A stretch of DNA of 64,000 nucleotides from contig JAQTWB010000003.1 in the NCBI GenBank assembly GCA_028689495.1, positions 1-64,000 of the forward strand, given 5' to 3'. The notes under the pieces were generated by a model that did not search any database, had not been told where the DNA came from, and saw nothing but the letters and a program-made list of their open reading frames with translations. How positions within the stretch are numbered: position 1 is the stretch's first letter; each line of letters begins with the position of its first letter. Source of the DNA: a bacterium (GTDB lineage: Bacteria > Bdellovibrionota_C > UBA2361 > SZUA-149 > JAQTWB01). A program made the translations under genes and the position numbers. Shown here one piece after another: positions 27,663 through 36,157 of the stretch.

Positions 27663-27811
27663 GATTTTGGGTTTATTCTGAGCAAAAAATTCGGTATTGT
27701 CGCCAGTCCGAGCAGGAAGATATATGACGATCTCCCTTCCTCCTCTGGTCGGCAGGGCGAATGCATCCTACCTGCCTGTAAATACTAGCTTTTTGCTCGC
27801 GACCCAAAATC
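27663..27811 (+). promoter_or_regulatory. Candidate structured leader element (three-way junction) upstream of GCS2 gene A
   Basis: Long-range pairing closes 149 bases: GATTTTGGGT (27663) with ACCCAAAATC (27802), GAGCAAAAA (27680) with TTTTTGCTC (27790), and GTATT (27694) with AATAC (27781). Inside, two hairpins fold independently: CCAG...AGGAAG with CTTCCT...CTGG (27703-27748) and GGCAGG with CCTGCC (27751-27776). This gives a three-way junction lying 136 bases before the GCS2 gene A start. It could be an RNA leader (riboswitch-like), or a MITE/REP-type DNA palindrome; the lack of an obvious target-site duplication does not decide. The rest of the 462-bp gap holds no gene. Confidence 0.4.
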
Positions 27812-27902
27812 TTGCCGGTGGAAAGCATCCCTCTTTGAAAACTTGCCTTGGGTAATAAACCTGCTTGGACCTTCGACTGGCGCATAGCCGCGACAGCCGG
27901 AG

Positions 27903-27946
27903 GTCTGAGAATCAGACTTTATTTTTTTGTTTTTTTGGAGGTTTTT
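27903..27946 (+). promoter_or_regulatory. Terminator-like hairpin and U-run fused to the Shine-Dalgarno of GCS2 gene A
   Basis: GTCTGA-GAA-TCAGAC (27903-27917) is followed by TTTATTTTTTTGTTTTTTT and then directly by GGAGG-TTTTT-ATG. A Rho-independent-terminator shape immediately before a ribosome binding site is the layout of an attenuator or of a leader that exposes/occludes the start. A similar layout precedes the gene at 57123. Confidence 0.5.
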
Positions 27947-29482
27947 ATGACTGGGTTACATAATGGGGACTATTTAGAGGAATGCCGGCAACAGCTGGAG
28001 AACCTGAGAATAGCCCTTAATGCTGGGCTGGACAGCAATGTCTGGAAAATGGGTGCAGAGGTAGAAATACCCCTGATCGATCAGGGGACAGGCGAAACTG
28101 CCTTATCGGCTTTCGACTTATCGCACAAAATTCACCAAGGTCAATTTTGCGACTGCGACAACTCTCCGGAATCTTTTCCCGGAAACCTCGAGCTTAACAT
28201 CAAGCCCCAGGTAATCGGAGCGGATTGTCTCAAAGAGATTGAACAGGAGATGATAAAAGCGCTAGTCGCCATCGGCTCTGCAAATATGACCACCGATATA
28301 AACGGCAACTTAGTCCGGGCCAAACCGATATTCACGGGAATCAGCCCTGGGTTGACGGCAGAAATGTTTGGTGTGCTAACCACGCCCAAACAGCGCTATG
28401 TGCAGCTCAACAACACGCTAGACGCGTTGTTGAATGCACGCGGCGAAAGTGGGCAACTGCTGCAGTTCGTCTATGGCGATGGACACATAGTGCAATTGCC
28501 ACGGATGAACCGCACCGATATCGGAATGGGTTCATCCATCCAACCGCACATCGGTTGTCCGGCGAAAGACTTCGCCTGGCTGATGAACATCAGTCGCGCA
28601 CTGATGGGCATCTTGCAAAGCGCCACCGTCGCTTCGCCGAGGATTCTGGGACATAAGGTGCCGGGATACCAGGAAGGACGGATCTGGCTCTGGGAAGAGC
28701 TCATCCAGATGGTGGACTTTGACCCGATGATGGGCCGCGGTGGCTATCTGAAGGAAGGTACGACCGATGGACTGTATGAGGCCATCAAAGCACAGTTTGA
28801 CAGCAACAGACCTCTGATACTCAACCCGGAGTTGACGGAAGAATGTAACTGTCATCATCCACTTTCGGCACTGTGTCATTATATGGGCACTGGATGGTTC
28901 CACATCCGCCCCTGTGTGGCATTTGTCGATGGAGAATATCAGCCTCATGTAGAATTGAGGAACTTCTCAACCGGCCCCTCAATTCCCGACATGATGTCGC
29001 TATTGAGTGTGTATCTGGGGCTTGTGCTGTTCTTCAAAGACAAGGGTATCTCAGCGGAATCTCTTTTGTCATACGACGAGGCACGGGATAATTTCTACCA
29101 TGCGGTAGAAAAAGGGCTTGATGCTGAACTCGCCTGGTGTGGAGAACGGTTTAAGGCTGACAAGTTGTTACTTGACGTCCTTCTGCCATACGCCCACCAG
29201 GGCTTGAAAGGTGCCGGTATCGATGATGGTTATGTCGGCCATCTCGAGCGTTCTGTGGGGAAAAAATTGACAGCCGCGAGTTTCATCGACGCTGTTTACG
29301 AACAGTTTACCAATGTTCCGGAAGATGTGGTCGGCAGAGGTCTGGCACTCTACATGAGTGACCGGCCATGCTCGCCAATCGCCGACTGGTGCGCAAGTGA
29401 CGTTGGCGGCTATATTGCCAGCATCACTTCTGAAGCTGTTCAAGACTGCGGCAACGCAACTCAGGAAGCGGCGTATTTTTAA
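27947..29482 (+). CDS. GCS2-family (glutamate-cysteine-ligase-like) carboxylate-amine ligase, paralogue A
   Basis: ATG at 27947 follows GGAGG by five T residues, so the track's 33 upstream codons are leader. The 511-residue protein has the family's metal-binding opening GAEVEIPLID (36-45), NLELNIKPQVIGADCLKEIEQEM, SSIQPHIGC with the catalytic-region His, and a C-terminal PHVELRNFSTGPSIPDMM resembling the ELR...PS pattern of YbdK/GCS2 enzymes. The family joins glutamate (or another acid) to an amine through an acyl phosphate; the real substrate is unknown here. It lies in tandem with paralogue B but is very divergent from it and each has its own leader. No glutathione synthetase or ergothioneine genes are nearby, so a simple gshA role is not supported by context. 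Confidence 0.75.
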   Translation: MTGLHNGDYLEECRQQLENLRIALNAGLDSNVWKMGAEVEIPLIDQGTGETALSAFDLSHKIHQGQFCDCDNSPESFPGNLELNIKPQVIGADCLKEIEQEMIKALVAIGSANMTTDINGNLVRAKPIFTGISPGLTAEMFGVLTTPKQRYVQLNNTLDALLNARGESGQLLQFVYGDGHIVQLPRMNRTDIGMGSSIQPHIGCPAKDFAWLMNISRALMGILQSATVASPRILGHKVPGYQEGRIWLWEELIQMVDFDPMMGRGGYLKEGTTDGLYEAIKAQFDSNRPLILNPELTEECNCHHPLSALCHYMGTGWFHIRPCVAFVDGEYQPHVELRNFSTGPSIPDMMSLLSVYLGLVLFFKDKGISAESLLSYDEARDNFYHAVEKGLDAELAWCGERFKADKLLLDVLLPYAHQGLKGAGIDDGYVGHLERSVGKKLTAASFIDAVYEQFTNVPEDVVGRGLALYMSDRPCSPIADWCASDVGGYIASITSEAVQDCGNATQEAAYF

Positions 29483-29503
29483 TTTTGACTTTCATGTTTG
29501 ACA

Positions 29504-29530
29504 AGGTCGCGTTTACGAGGAACGCGACCT
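29504..29530. terminator. 10-bp perfect stem after GCS2 gene A
   Basis: AGGTCGCGTT-TACGAGG-AACGCGACCT starts 21 bases after the gene A stop. The stem is strong, but the plus strand lacks a downstream U-run (CACTCAAAAA), so it may be a processing or mRNA-stabilising hairpin rather than an intrinsic terminator. Confidence 0.45.
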
Positions 29531-29656
29531 CACTCAAAAACCATTTAAGGATTTTACCTGATTCTCAGCCTGCTTTAATTTTCTATAATTGCCCTATTGA
29601 CCTCGGTGAGAAAACCGTCGTCCGCGGCAATACATAACGGGTAGATGCCTTCCGTC

Positions 29657-29721
29657 TTTAACCACACGGCCATAGCGCGGTGTGGTTAAAGAGAACGCCA
29701 CAAACGTGGCAGGAGGTTTTT
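29657..29721 (+). promoter_or_regulatory. Two-hairpin leader of GCS2 gene B
   Basis: TTTAACCACAC (29657) pairs perfectly with GTGTGGTTAAA (29680), and six bases later GCCAC-AAAC-GTGGC is joined directly to AGGAGG-TTTTT-ATG. The same arrangement (long stem, short spacer, GCCAC-N4-GTGGCAGGAG) precedes the gene at 63837. The hairpin beside the Shine-Dalgarno could modulate ribosome access. Confidence 0.5.
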
Positions 29722-31284
29722 ATGAATGCAGTACCCACTGTCGCTGCTGAGCCGATTACGGCAAACAGCGTCCCCCGTTTTGCTGACCTGCAAATGCAGA
29801 AAGCGAAATACCTGATGCCTTGTTTGAACAGCATGGAAGATGCTCTTCGCTCAGGGATGTTCATCAATCGCAAGACCCAAAAAATTGGCGCCGAACTGGA
29901 GGTGTTCCTGGTCGACAGAGAAACAGGTGCTCCAGCCAATCTGGCAGTTGAAGTTGTCCGTGAGCTGGTCGCCATCTCTAAACAGTTCCAGCACGAAGCC
30001 ACGCAAATACAGGTAGAATACAATGCCAGCGTATTCCGAATGCGCGAAGTGTGTTTCCAGAATCTGCGCGATGACATGCGTGATGCCCTGCAGCTAATCG
30101 ATAGCATCGCCGCAAAATATGGAGCAATCAGTGTCGCCTGCGGCACCTTGCCTTCATCAAGCTACGATGACTTGTTGGGCAAGCGGGTCCTTATGACACC
30201 GCTTTCCCGTTATCGAACGATGAGCAGCACTGTCCAGGAAAGCCGGCTTGCATTGTTTGACGGCAAGGAAGACCCGCGAATAGTTATCCCGCAACACTCG
30301 CGAGATGTGTTCGAAATGCCAAAAGGAGTACATTTGCCCTGGCTAATCGGCTTGTTTTCTTCTTACCAAATGCACCTGGAAATTCCCTATGACAAATTCG
30401 GCAGGATCTACAACTGGTTTGTCGCGCTTGCCGGAATCCATCTCGGAGCTACTACCGGCTCCGGTGTATTTTGTGAGCGTCTGGTTGCAAAGGAAATTCG
30501 CTCCTGGATGTGGCGCTTCCTGATGGGTAAACAACTGGCCGGCTTTCCGGAAAGTTACCTGGAGGAAGATAACCTAGCCTTTGCTCAGTACATGCGCCGG
30601 GCGGTAGAAAAACACCCTGTGCTGCTCGACTTGAGCGTCAAGGGCGAATACCCGGATTTCGATAACTACGGTCATTTGAATCTGCACAACGGCACTGTCT
30701 GGGAACCTCTTCGCGGAGTACTTGGACGTGAAGGTGACAAGTTGACAACTCGTATTGAAGTTCGCTGGCCAGCGAGTGGTCCAACTCCAGCGGACATGGT
30801 AGCACACACTGCCATGCTCTTTGCCGCCACTCTGGCTTTTGAAGGTGAAGCTCCAGCAAAGTTCGTTCCTTTTGGTGCAGCAAAAAAGCACTTCATGGAT
30901 GCGAGTTTTTCTGGTCTTGATTTCATCGCTCAATGGTCTGACGACTATTACAGTGTTCGTCACCTGCTGCTGAATATGATTATCCCCCGAGCTCGGGAAA
31001 TTCTTCAGGACTTTGGTATCGACCTGTCGATTCTTGAGCCGGTGAAAAACTCTGTCAGCAAAGGTGTTACGCCAGCAGACTGGATAGGTGAAGCTTTCAT
31101 CTTGCTTGTTAATGCCGGCTACACGCGGCAAATGGCGGGTCAGGTGTTAACGAAACGTATCAGTGAACCCGAACTAAAACTTCACCCTGAGGGCTTTGTC
31201 GCCTGGCCAAAACCAGCCGAAGCATTCAAAAAAGACATCAGGGCGATGCAAAAAAGCGGGGAGGTGCAAGTTGCCAACTATTAA
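29722..31284 (+). CDS. GCS2-family (glutamate-cysteine-ligase-like) carboxylate-amine ligase, paralogue B
   Basis: ATG at 29722 has AGGAGG five bases upstream; the track start is earlier within the leader. The 520 residues show GAELEVFLVDRETGAPAN (56-73), the family's Mg-ATP/glutamate opening, EYNASVFRMREVCFQNLRDDMRDAL, a central HLNLHNGTVWEPLRG matching the HN.LH.GT.W..RP block of YbdK-type GCS2 enzymes, and TRIEVRWPASGPTPADMVAHTAML at the C-terminus. It looks closer to canonical GCS2 than paralogue A. Separate leaders argue for independent control rather than a simple operon, although read-through is possible. Confidence 0.78.
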   Translation: MNAVPTVAAEPITANSVPRFADLQMQKAKYLMPCLNSMEDALRSGMFINRKTQKIGAELEVFLVDRETGAPANLAVEVVRELVAISKQFQHEATQIQVEYNASVFRMREVCFQNLRDDMRDALQLIDSIAAKYGAISVACGTLPSSSYDDLLGKRVLMTPLSRYRTMSSTVQESRLALFDGKEDPRIVIPQHSRDVFEMPKGVHLPWLIGLFSSYQMHLEIPYDKFGRIYNWFVALAGIHLGATTGSGVFCERLVAKEIRSWMWRFLMGKQLAGFPESYLEEDNLAFAQYMRRAVEKHPVLLDLSVKGEYPDFDNYGHLNLHNGTVWEPLRGVLGREGDKLTTRIEVRWPASGPTPADMVAHTAMLFAATLAFEGEAPAKFVPFGAAKKHFMDASFSGLDFIAQWSDDYYSVRHLLLNMIIPRAREILQDFGIDLSILEPVKNSVSKGVTPADWIGEAFILLVNAGYTRQMAGQVLTKRISEPELKLHPEGFVAWPKPAEAFKKDIRAMQKSGEVQVANY

Positions 31285-31347
31285 ACGGCACTCGCCTCGG
31301 CGTTTCAGGCGAACAAAAATCCCAAACATCGAATCGGCAGACAAGGC

Positions 31348-31375
31348 GGCCAATTGTCAATATAGACAATTGGCC
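31348..31375. repeat. 11-bp inverted repeat after GCS2 gene B
   Basis: GGCCAATTGTC-AATATA-GACAATTGGCC, perfect. It lies 63 bases after the gene B stop with no following U-run. It may stabilise or terminate the gene B transcript. Confidence 0.5.
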
Positions 31376-31425
31376 CCTCGCTTCGTTCTTTGCTGGGGGA
31401 AAATACTTGCTTTCATTCATCAACG

Positions 31426-31463
31426 AAAAAAGGCGGCAGATAACGCTCGCGTTACCTGCCGCC
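31426..31463 (-). terminator. Rho-independent terminator of the gcv operon
   Basis: On the minus strand GGCGGCAGGTAACG-CGAG-CGTTATCTGCCGCC (one mismatch) is followed by TTTTTT, 65 bases past the gcvPB stop. A textbook intrinsic terminator that ends folD-gcvT-gcvH-gcvPA-gcvPB. Confidence 0.85.
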
Positions 31464-31528
31464 CATAGGAGCTTCATGCTTCTCAGGTTATAAAGAAGGT
31501 TTTCTTCTCTTTACCCCAATTACCGAAA

Positions 31529-33058
31529 TCACCTCTCCATCATCTGCCAATTCAACACCGGCTTTCTCGCCGCTGCAGTTTCATCCAGACGACCAACTGG
31601 CGATGAATAAGGTGCATCGTGAAAAATTTCCGGTGTCTCCTCAACTTCCCGGGCAATTTCCAGCATCGCATCACAGAAGGCATCAAGCGAGTCTTTCGAC
31701 TCTGACTCGGTCGGTTCAATCATCAAGGCATTCTTGACGTGCAGCGGAAAATACACGGTTGGAGGATGAAAGCCGTAATCAATCAACCGCTTGGCGACAT
31801 CTATAGTCGAAACATGGTGCACCTGCTGCTTTGAATCAGTAAATACCGCTTCATGCAGATGAGGCTGCTTCAGGCAAAGCTCATAATCCTTTTCCAACCG
31901 GGCCCTGACATAGTTGGCATTAAGAACTGCCTTTTCACTGACTTGTTGCAACCCTTTTCCACCGAGACGCAGAATAAACGCATAAGAACGAACAAACACA
32001 CCAAAATTGCCAACGAACTCCCGCATCAGACCGATGCTGTCGGTATCTACGACATCGCGATCAAGTCTATAATAAGGCTGTCCGTCTACCCCCTTGATTT
32101 TTTCAATTCGTGGATATGGCAAAAATGGTTTCAAGCGATCACTCACCGCCACAGGTCCGGCACCTGGCCCGCCCCCGCCATGCGGCTGGGAAAAAGTTTT
32201 GTGCAGGTTAATATGCAGGGCATCAACACCAAAATCGCCAGGACGAGCATGACCAAGAAGTGCGTTCAAATTCGCGCCGTCCATATAGACGTACCCGCCA
32301 GCGGCATGAATGATTTCAGCAATCTCCTCAATCCCTGTCTCAAAAAGCCCCAACGTGTTGGGATTGGTGATCATAATCCCACCGATGCTGTCATCCATCG
32401 CCTGGCGCACATCATCTGCCCTGAGAATTCCTTCCGGGCCCGAAGCGATCTGCTTTGTCTTGAGTCCGGCGACAGTGCATGTCGCGGGATTAGTGCCGTG
32501 AGCACTGTCCGGAATAAGAATCGTATCCCTTTTTGAACCGGCTTTCTCCAGCCCTTTGCGGATCATCATCACACCGGCAAGTTCTCCATGAGCGCCAGCC
32601 GCTGGCACAAGAGTCACCCCAGCAAGACCTGTGACAATTCGCAAGGCATCACCAAGCTCATACATCAACTGCAAAGCACCCTGCGCCAGGTGCTCGGGGG
32701 TTTCCGGGTGCAGATGAGCAAAACCCGGCAGACGAACCAACGACTCATGCACACGAGGGTTATATTTCATCGTGCATGACCCAAGTGGATAGCCATGAAC
32801 TTCAACACTGGCGTTAAGTCGCGAAAGCCTGGTGAAGTGCCTGACAACGTCCACTTCCGAAAGTTCCGGAAGCAAAATATCGTCGTCCCTTCTAAGCTCA
32901 GCCGGGATACCCGCAATGAGCTCGGCCACAGCCACCTTGGGCTCGGGCAAATTGACCCCAGAACGCCCGTGTCTTGACTTCTCAAACGACAGGGCCTCAC
33001 CACCACCCAATCTCATCCCGACCGATGGTTTGCTTTCTCTTTTTGTTGCTGGTCGCAC
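31529..33058 (-). CDS. gcvPB: Glycine dehydrogenase (decarboxylating) subunit 2
   Basis: PLP-containing half of split P-protein, which decarboxylates glycine and transfers aminomethyl to GcvH lipoyl. The PLP lysine is in INLHKTFSQPHGGGGPGAGPV; MKYNPRVHE and YMDGANLNAL are also family marks. GTG start with AGGAG nine bases upstream. Ends with the terminator at 31426. Length 509 is standard for the two-subunit type, found in Gram-positives, archaea and many non-enteric proteobacteria. Confidence 0.97.
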   Translation of the reverse strand: MRPATKRESKPSVGMRLGGGEALSFEKSRHGRSGVNLPEPKVAVAELIAGIPAELRRDDDILLPELSEVDVVRHFTRLSRLNASVEVHGYPLGSCTMKYNPRVHESLVRLPGFAHLHPETPEHLAQGALQLMYELGDALRIVTGLAGVTLVPAAGAHGELAGVMMIRKGLEKAGSKRDTILIPDSAHGTNPATCTVAGLKTKQIASGPEGILRADDVRQAMDDSIGGIMITNPNTLGLFETGIEEIAEIIHAAGGYVYMDGANLNALLGHARPGDFGVDALHINLHKTFSQPHGGGGPGAGPVAVSDRLKPFLPYPRIEKIKGVDGQPYYRLDRDVVDTDSIGLMREFVGNFGVFVRSYAFILRLGGKGLQQVSEKAVLNANYVRARLEKDYELCLKQPHLHEAVFTDSKQQVHHVSTIDVAKRLIDYGFHPPTVYFPLHVKNALMIEPTESESKDSLDAFCDAMLEIAREVEETPEIFHDAPYSSPVGRLDETAAARKPVLNWQMMER

Positions 33059-33091
33059 TTTAAATATCTCCTGACGAATATTTTTATTTAC

Positions 33092-34492
33092 CTAAACAGC
33101 CCGAACGATGGATCTGATCGCATTACCCAGTCGGTGGACAGAGTCTTCGGTATTCATTTCAGAAGCCGAGATCAGAAAACAATCGCGCAAACTTTCATCA
33201 GACGAATCGACAAGCGGTCCGACCATAATTCCGTGCCCCTCTTCTAGTCGTTCGAGCAAATGGGCGGCGCGATTACCCGCCTCACCCAGTGAACGACACT
33301 CGGCAGCAGAGACAACAAACTCGTTAAACACCGGCCCGGTAAAACGAAGCTCAACACCGACATCCAGCAGTTCTTCGCGCAACTGTCGCGCCCGATCGAG
33401 GTTCAAAAATGCAAGCTGCTTCAGGCCACTTTTGCCATATTGCGAAAGATAAATTGTCACACAAAGCGCAAGAAGCTGGTTATTCGTGCAAATATTGGAA
33501 GTGGCTTTGTCGCGCCTGATATGCTGCTCCCTCGTTGACAAAGTCAGCACGAAACCTCTCGTCCCTTCGCTATCAACGGTCTGCCCACAAAGACGACCCG
33601 GCATCTGGCGGATAAATGTCGAACGGGCCGCCATAAAACCGCACCAAGGTCCACTATATGACAGTGGCACACCAAAACTCTGCAAATCGCCAACAGCCAC
33701 ATCAGCACCAAGTGCACCCGGAGACTTATACAACGCCAGCGCAAGTGGCTCCGTTGTATAACTAATCAGTAGAGCCTTGCTTCCCGCCATTTTATCGCGA
33801 ACAGCAGCAATATCTTCAAAGACGCCAAAGGAATTCGGATACCCGACAACTATCGCCGCGACATTGGCCAGTTGTTCGGTGGAAAAAGAGCTGTAATCGA
33901 GCTGACCGCTATCCTGGGCGAAAGGCACTGTCTCAATCTGCAGTTCAGGAAACCACTGTAAGCCCCCTCTCACTACTTCACGCGCCCGACGCGGCAATGA
34001 CTCCGCCAGTAAAATTCGGTTAGCTCCCTTATTAACTCGAAGTGCGAGTTTAACAGCCTCCAACATCGACGTGGCCCCGTCATACAGACCGGCATTTGCC
34101 ACCTCCATTCCCATCAAGGACGAAACCATGCTCTGAAATTCAAAAATAGCCTGCAATGTCCCTTGAGCGATCTCCGGTTGATATGGAGTATAACTTGTCA
34201 GGAACTCACCGCGTTGAACGATTTGATCGACAACAGCTGGTATATAGTGGCGTCCCCCGGCAGCGGCAAGAAAACTGTCACTGCCTGAAGCCCTGTTTCG
34301 CCCCGCCAAAGCCGTAAAATATTCAACGATATCCTGCTCAGACATTGCCGTGGGCAAACCTTCCAGGTCGTTGGCCATCTCGCGAATATGCCGGGGAATA
34401 CCACGGAAAAGCTCTTCAACATTTTTTGCGCCAATCACATCGAGCATTTCTTGCTGCTCGTCAGCACAACAGGGAATATATGGGTGAGACAC
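33092..34492 (-). CDS. gcvPA: Glycine dehydrogenase (decarboxylating) subunit 1
   Basis: The non-PLP-Lys half of split P-protein; it forms the heterotetramer with GcvPB. The opening HPYIPCCADEQQEMLDVIG, the LTSYTPYQPEIAQGTLQAIFEFQSMVSSLMGMEVANAGLYDGATSM block and ICTNNQLLAL are characteristic. 466 residues. The start appears to be a GTG (AAGGA about 11 bases upstream). Only 33 bases separate it from gcvPB, so the two are co-transcribed. Confidence 0.97.
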   Translation of the reverse strand: MSHPYIPCCADEQQEMLDVIGAKNVEELFRGIPRHIREMANDLEGLPTAMSEQDIVEYFTALAGRNRASGSDSFLAAAGGRHYIPAVVDQIVQRGEFLTSYTPYQPEIAQGTLQAIFEFQSMVSSLMGMEVANAGLYDGATSMLEAVKLALRVNKGANRILLAESLPRRAREVVRGGLQWFPELQIETVPFAQDSGQLDYSSFSTEQLANVAAIVVGYPNSFGVFEDIAAVRDKMAGSKALLISYTTEPLALALYKSPGALGADVAVGDLQSFGVPLSYSGPWCGFMAARSTFIRQMPGRLCGQTVDSEGTRGFVLTLSTREQHIRRDKATSNICTNNQLLALCVTIYLSQYGKSGLKQLAFLNLDRARQLREELLDVGVELRFTGPVFNEFVVSAAECRSLGEAGNRAAHLLERLEEGHGIMVGPLVDSSDESLRDCFLISASEMNTEDSVHRLGNAIRSIVRAV

Positions 34493-34551
34493 TTTCTTTT
34501 TGTTCCTTACTGTCTTTTGGACTTCATCAATTATAGGGAAGGGATTTGAAA

Positions 34552-34941
34552 CTACTTGGAGGATTCCGCGACAAAAGCCTTGTAATCATCAGCCGACATA
34601 AGCTTGTTGTAATCGGCATCATTATTTGCCCGCAACAGAACCAACCATCCGCCATCAAATGGAGCCGTATTAAGCAGTTCGGGAGCATCGGCCAACTGCT
34701 CGTTCACCGAGACTACTTCTCCATCAAACGGCGCATAAACATCACTGACTGCCTTTACTGATTCAACCGTCATAAACGACTGCCCTGCTTTCACGCTGCT
34801 GCCAGGCTGAGGCAAATCAACATAAACAACGTCTCCTAATTCAGATTGGGCATAATCGGAGATACCAACGCGAAAACCGTCCGTCTCCTTCTTCGCCCAC
34901 TCATGTTCCTGGCTGTAACGACAATCAGCTCTGGTTTCCAT
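34552..34941 (-). CDS. gcvH: Glycine cleavage system H protein
   Basis: Lipoyl carrier that shuttles the aminomethyl intermediate among P, T and L proteins. The lipoylation site is the Lys in ESVKAVSDVYAPFDGEVV. The start is ATG 34941 (METRADCRYSQEHEW), with GGAG six bases upstream, rather than the longer track start. 129 residues. The L-protein (lpd) is not in this operon. Confidence 0.97.
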   Translation of the reverse strand: METRADCRYSQEHEWAKKETDGFRVGISDYAQSELGDVVYVDLPQPGSSVKAGQSFMTVESVKAVSDVYAPFDGEVVSVNEQLADAPELLNTAPFDGGWLVLLRANNDADYNKLMSADDYKAFVAESSK

Positions 34942-35016
34942 TTTTACTCCATTCATTAATCGGGAAAGCCCCGAAAACATTAATACCCGAGAACAATTAT
35001 ACTGGTGAGATACTTG

Positions 35017-36153
35017 TTATTTCTTGCGACTATATAAAGGCAGCTGCTCGACGCGAATCGGCAAATCCCTTCCTCTGACCGAGGCTGTCAAAGACATTCC
35101 CGGCTCAGCACAATCAACATCAACCATCATCATCCCCACTGCCTTGCCAAGCGTTGGTGTCATAGTACCACTTGTAACAACCCCAACTTTCCTTCCGCCC
35201 GAATTAAAGATCTCTGCTCCATCGCGGACGATACCACGACCATCGACAGAAAAACCGATAAGCTTCTGCGACAGGCCCTTTTCCTGCTCCGCCAATAATG
35301 CCTCACGGCCAATAAAGTCTCCTTTGGCAAACTTGACTACCCAGCCTACCCCGCAGGACAGCGCATTCCAGTTATCGTTCAGCTCGTGTCCATAAAGCGG
35401 ATAGCTGGCCTCAAGTCGCAAGGTGTCTCGCGCACCAAGGCCAATCGGTTTGGCTCCCAAATCCTGCCCCGCGGCCAGCAGCGCCTTCCAGAAATCCGAA
35501 GCGGCAGATTCAGGCAAAAATACCTCGAATCCATCTTCTCCGGTATAACCGGTGCGAGCGACTATCGTCGCAACTTCAATCTGATTATTCGTCCAAACGA
35601 GGCAATGATGCGAAAAAGGCCTCCAGGCATCTATTGTCAAATCTTCACTGGCAAATAACCGGCTCATCAGAGTCTGAGCCTGTGGACCCTGAACTGCAAT
35701 CTGAGCATACTCAGCCGAGCGATTTTCAATCTTCACGTCATCAATGAGATGCTCAAGCATCCAGGCAAAGTCTTTGTCGGTATTCGAAGCGTTGACACAA
35801 ACAAGAAAATTATCTTTAGCCAGGCAATAGACAATAATGTCATCAACGACCCCACCCGTAGGGCGAACAAACAAAGAGTAATGAGCTCGGCCGGGAACAA
35901 GCTTGCTGACATCATTCGATGTCACATATTGCAAATATTCGAGAGCACGCTCTCCAGAAACGAATATCTCACCCATATGGCTGACATCGAATAACCCGAC
36001 ATGCTGGCGAACGCAGTTATGTTCCTCTATCACCCCACTGTACAGCACCGGCATCTCCCAACCGCCAAAAGGCACAAATTTGGCTCCAAGGTCAGCATGA
36101 GCCTGATAAAGTGGTGTTCGCCGCAAATCCGCGGACTCTTCTGCAACCGACAT
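35017..36153 (-). CDS. gcvT: Glycine cleavage system T protein (aminomethyltransferase)
   Basis: Transfers the methylene group to tetrahydrofolate, releasing ammonia. Folate-binding domain with LRRTPLYQAHADLGAKFVPFGGWEMPVLYSG, DVSHMGEIFVSG and ARTGYTGEDGFEVFLP; C-terminal barrel with GLGARDTLRLEASYPLYGHEL. 378 residues. ATG 36153 (or TTG three bases earlier, with better spacing to AGGAG) lies just after the folD stop. Confidence 0.97.
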   Translation of the reverse strand: MSVAEESADLRRTPLYQAHADLGAKFVPFGGWEMPVLYSGVIEEHNCVRQHVGLFDVSHMGEIFVSGERALEYLQYVTSNDVSKLVPGRAHYSLFVRPTGGVVDDIIVYCLAKDNFLVCVNASNTDKDFAWMLEHLIDDVKIENRSAEYAQIAVQGPQAQTLMSRLFASEDLTIDAWRPFSHHCLVWTNNQIEVATIVARTGYTGEDGFEVFLPESAASDFWKALLAAGQDLGAKPIGLGARDTLRLEASYPLYGHELNDNWNALSCGVGWVVKFAKGDFIGREALLAEQEKGLSQKLIGFSVDGRGIVRDGAEIFNSGGRKVGVVTSGTMTPTLGKAVGMMMVDVDCAEPGMSLTASVRGRDLPIRVEQLPLYSRKK

Positions 36154-36157
36154 CAAC

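Noticed and set aside
29657-29721. Guanidine-II (mini-ykkC) riboswitch
   Set aside because: Two hairpins before a start resemble the class, but its ACGR loops are absent; the loops here are AAAC and a long GC-rich loop.
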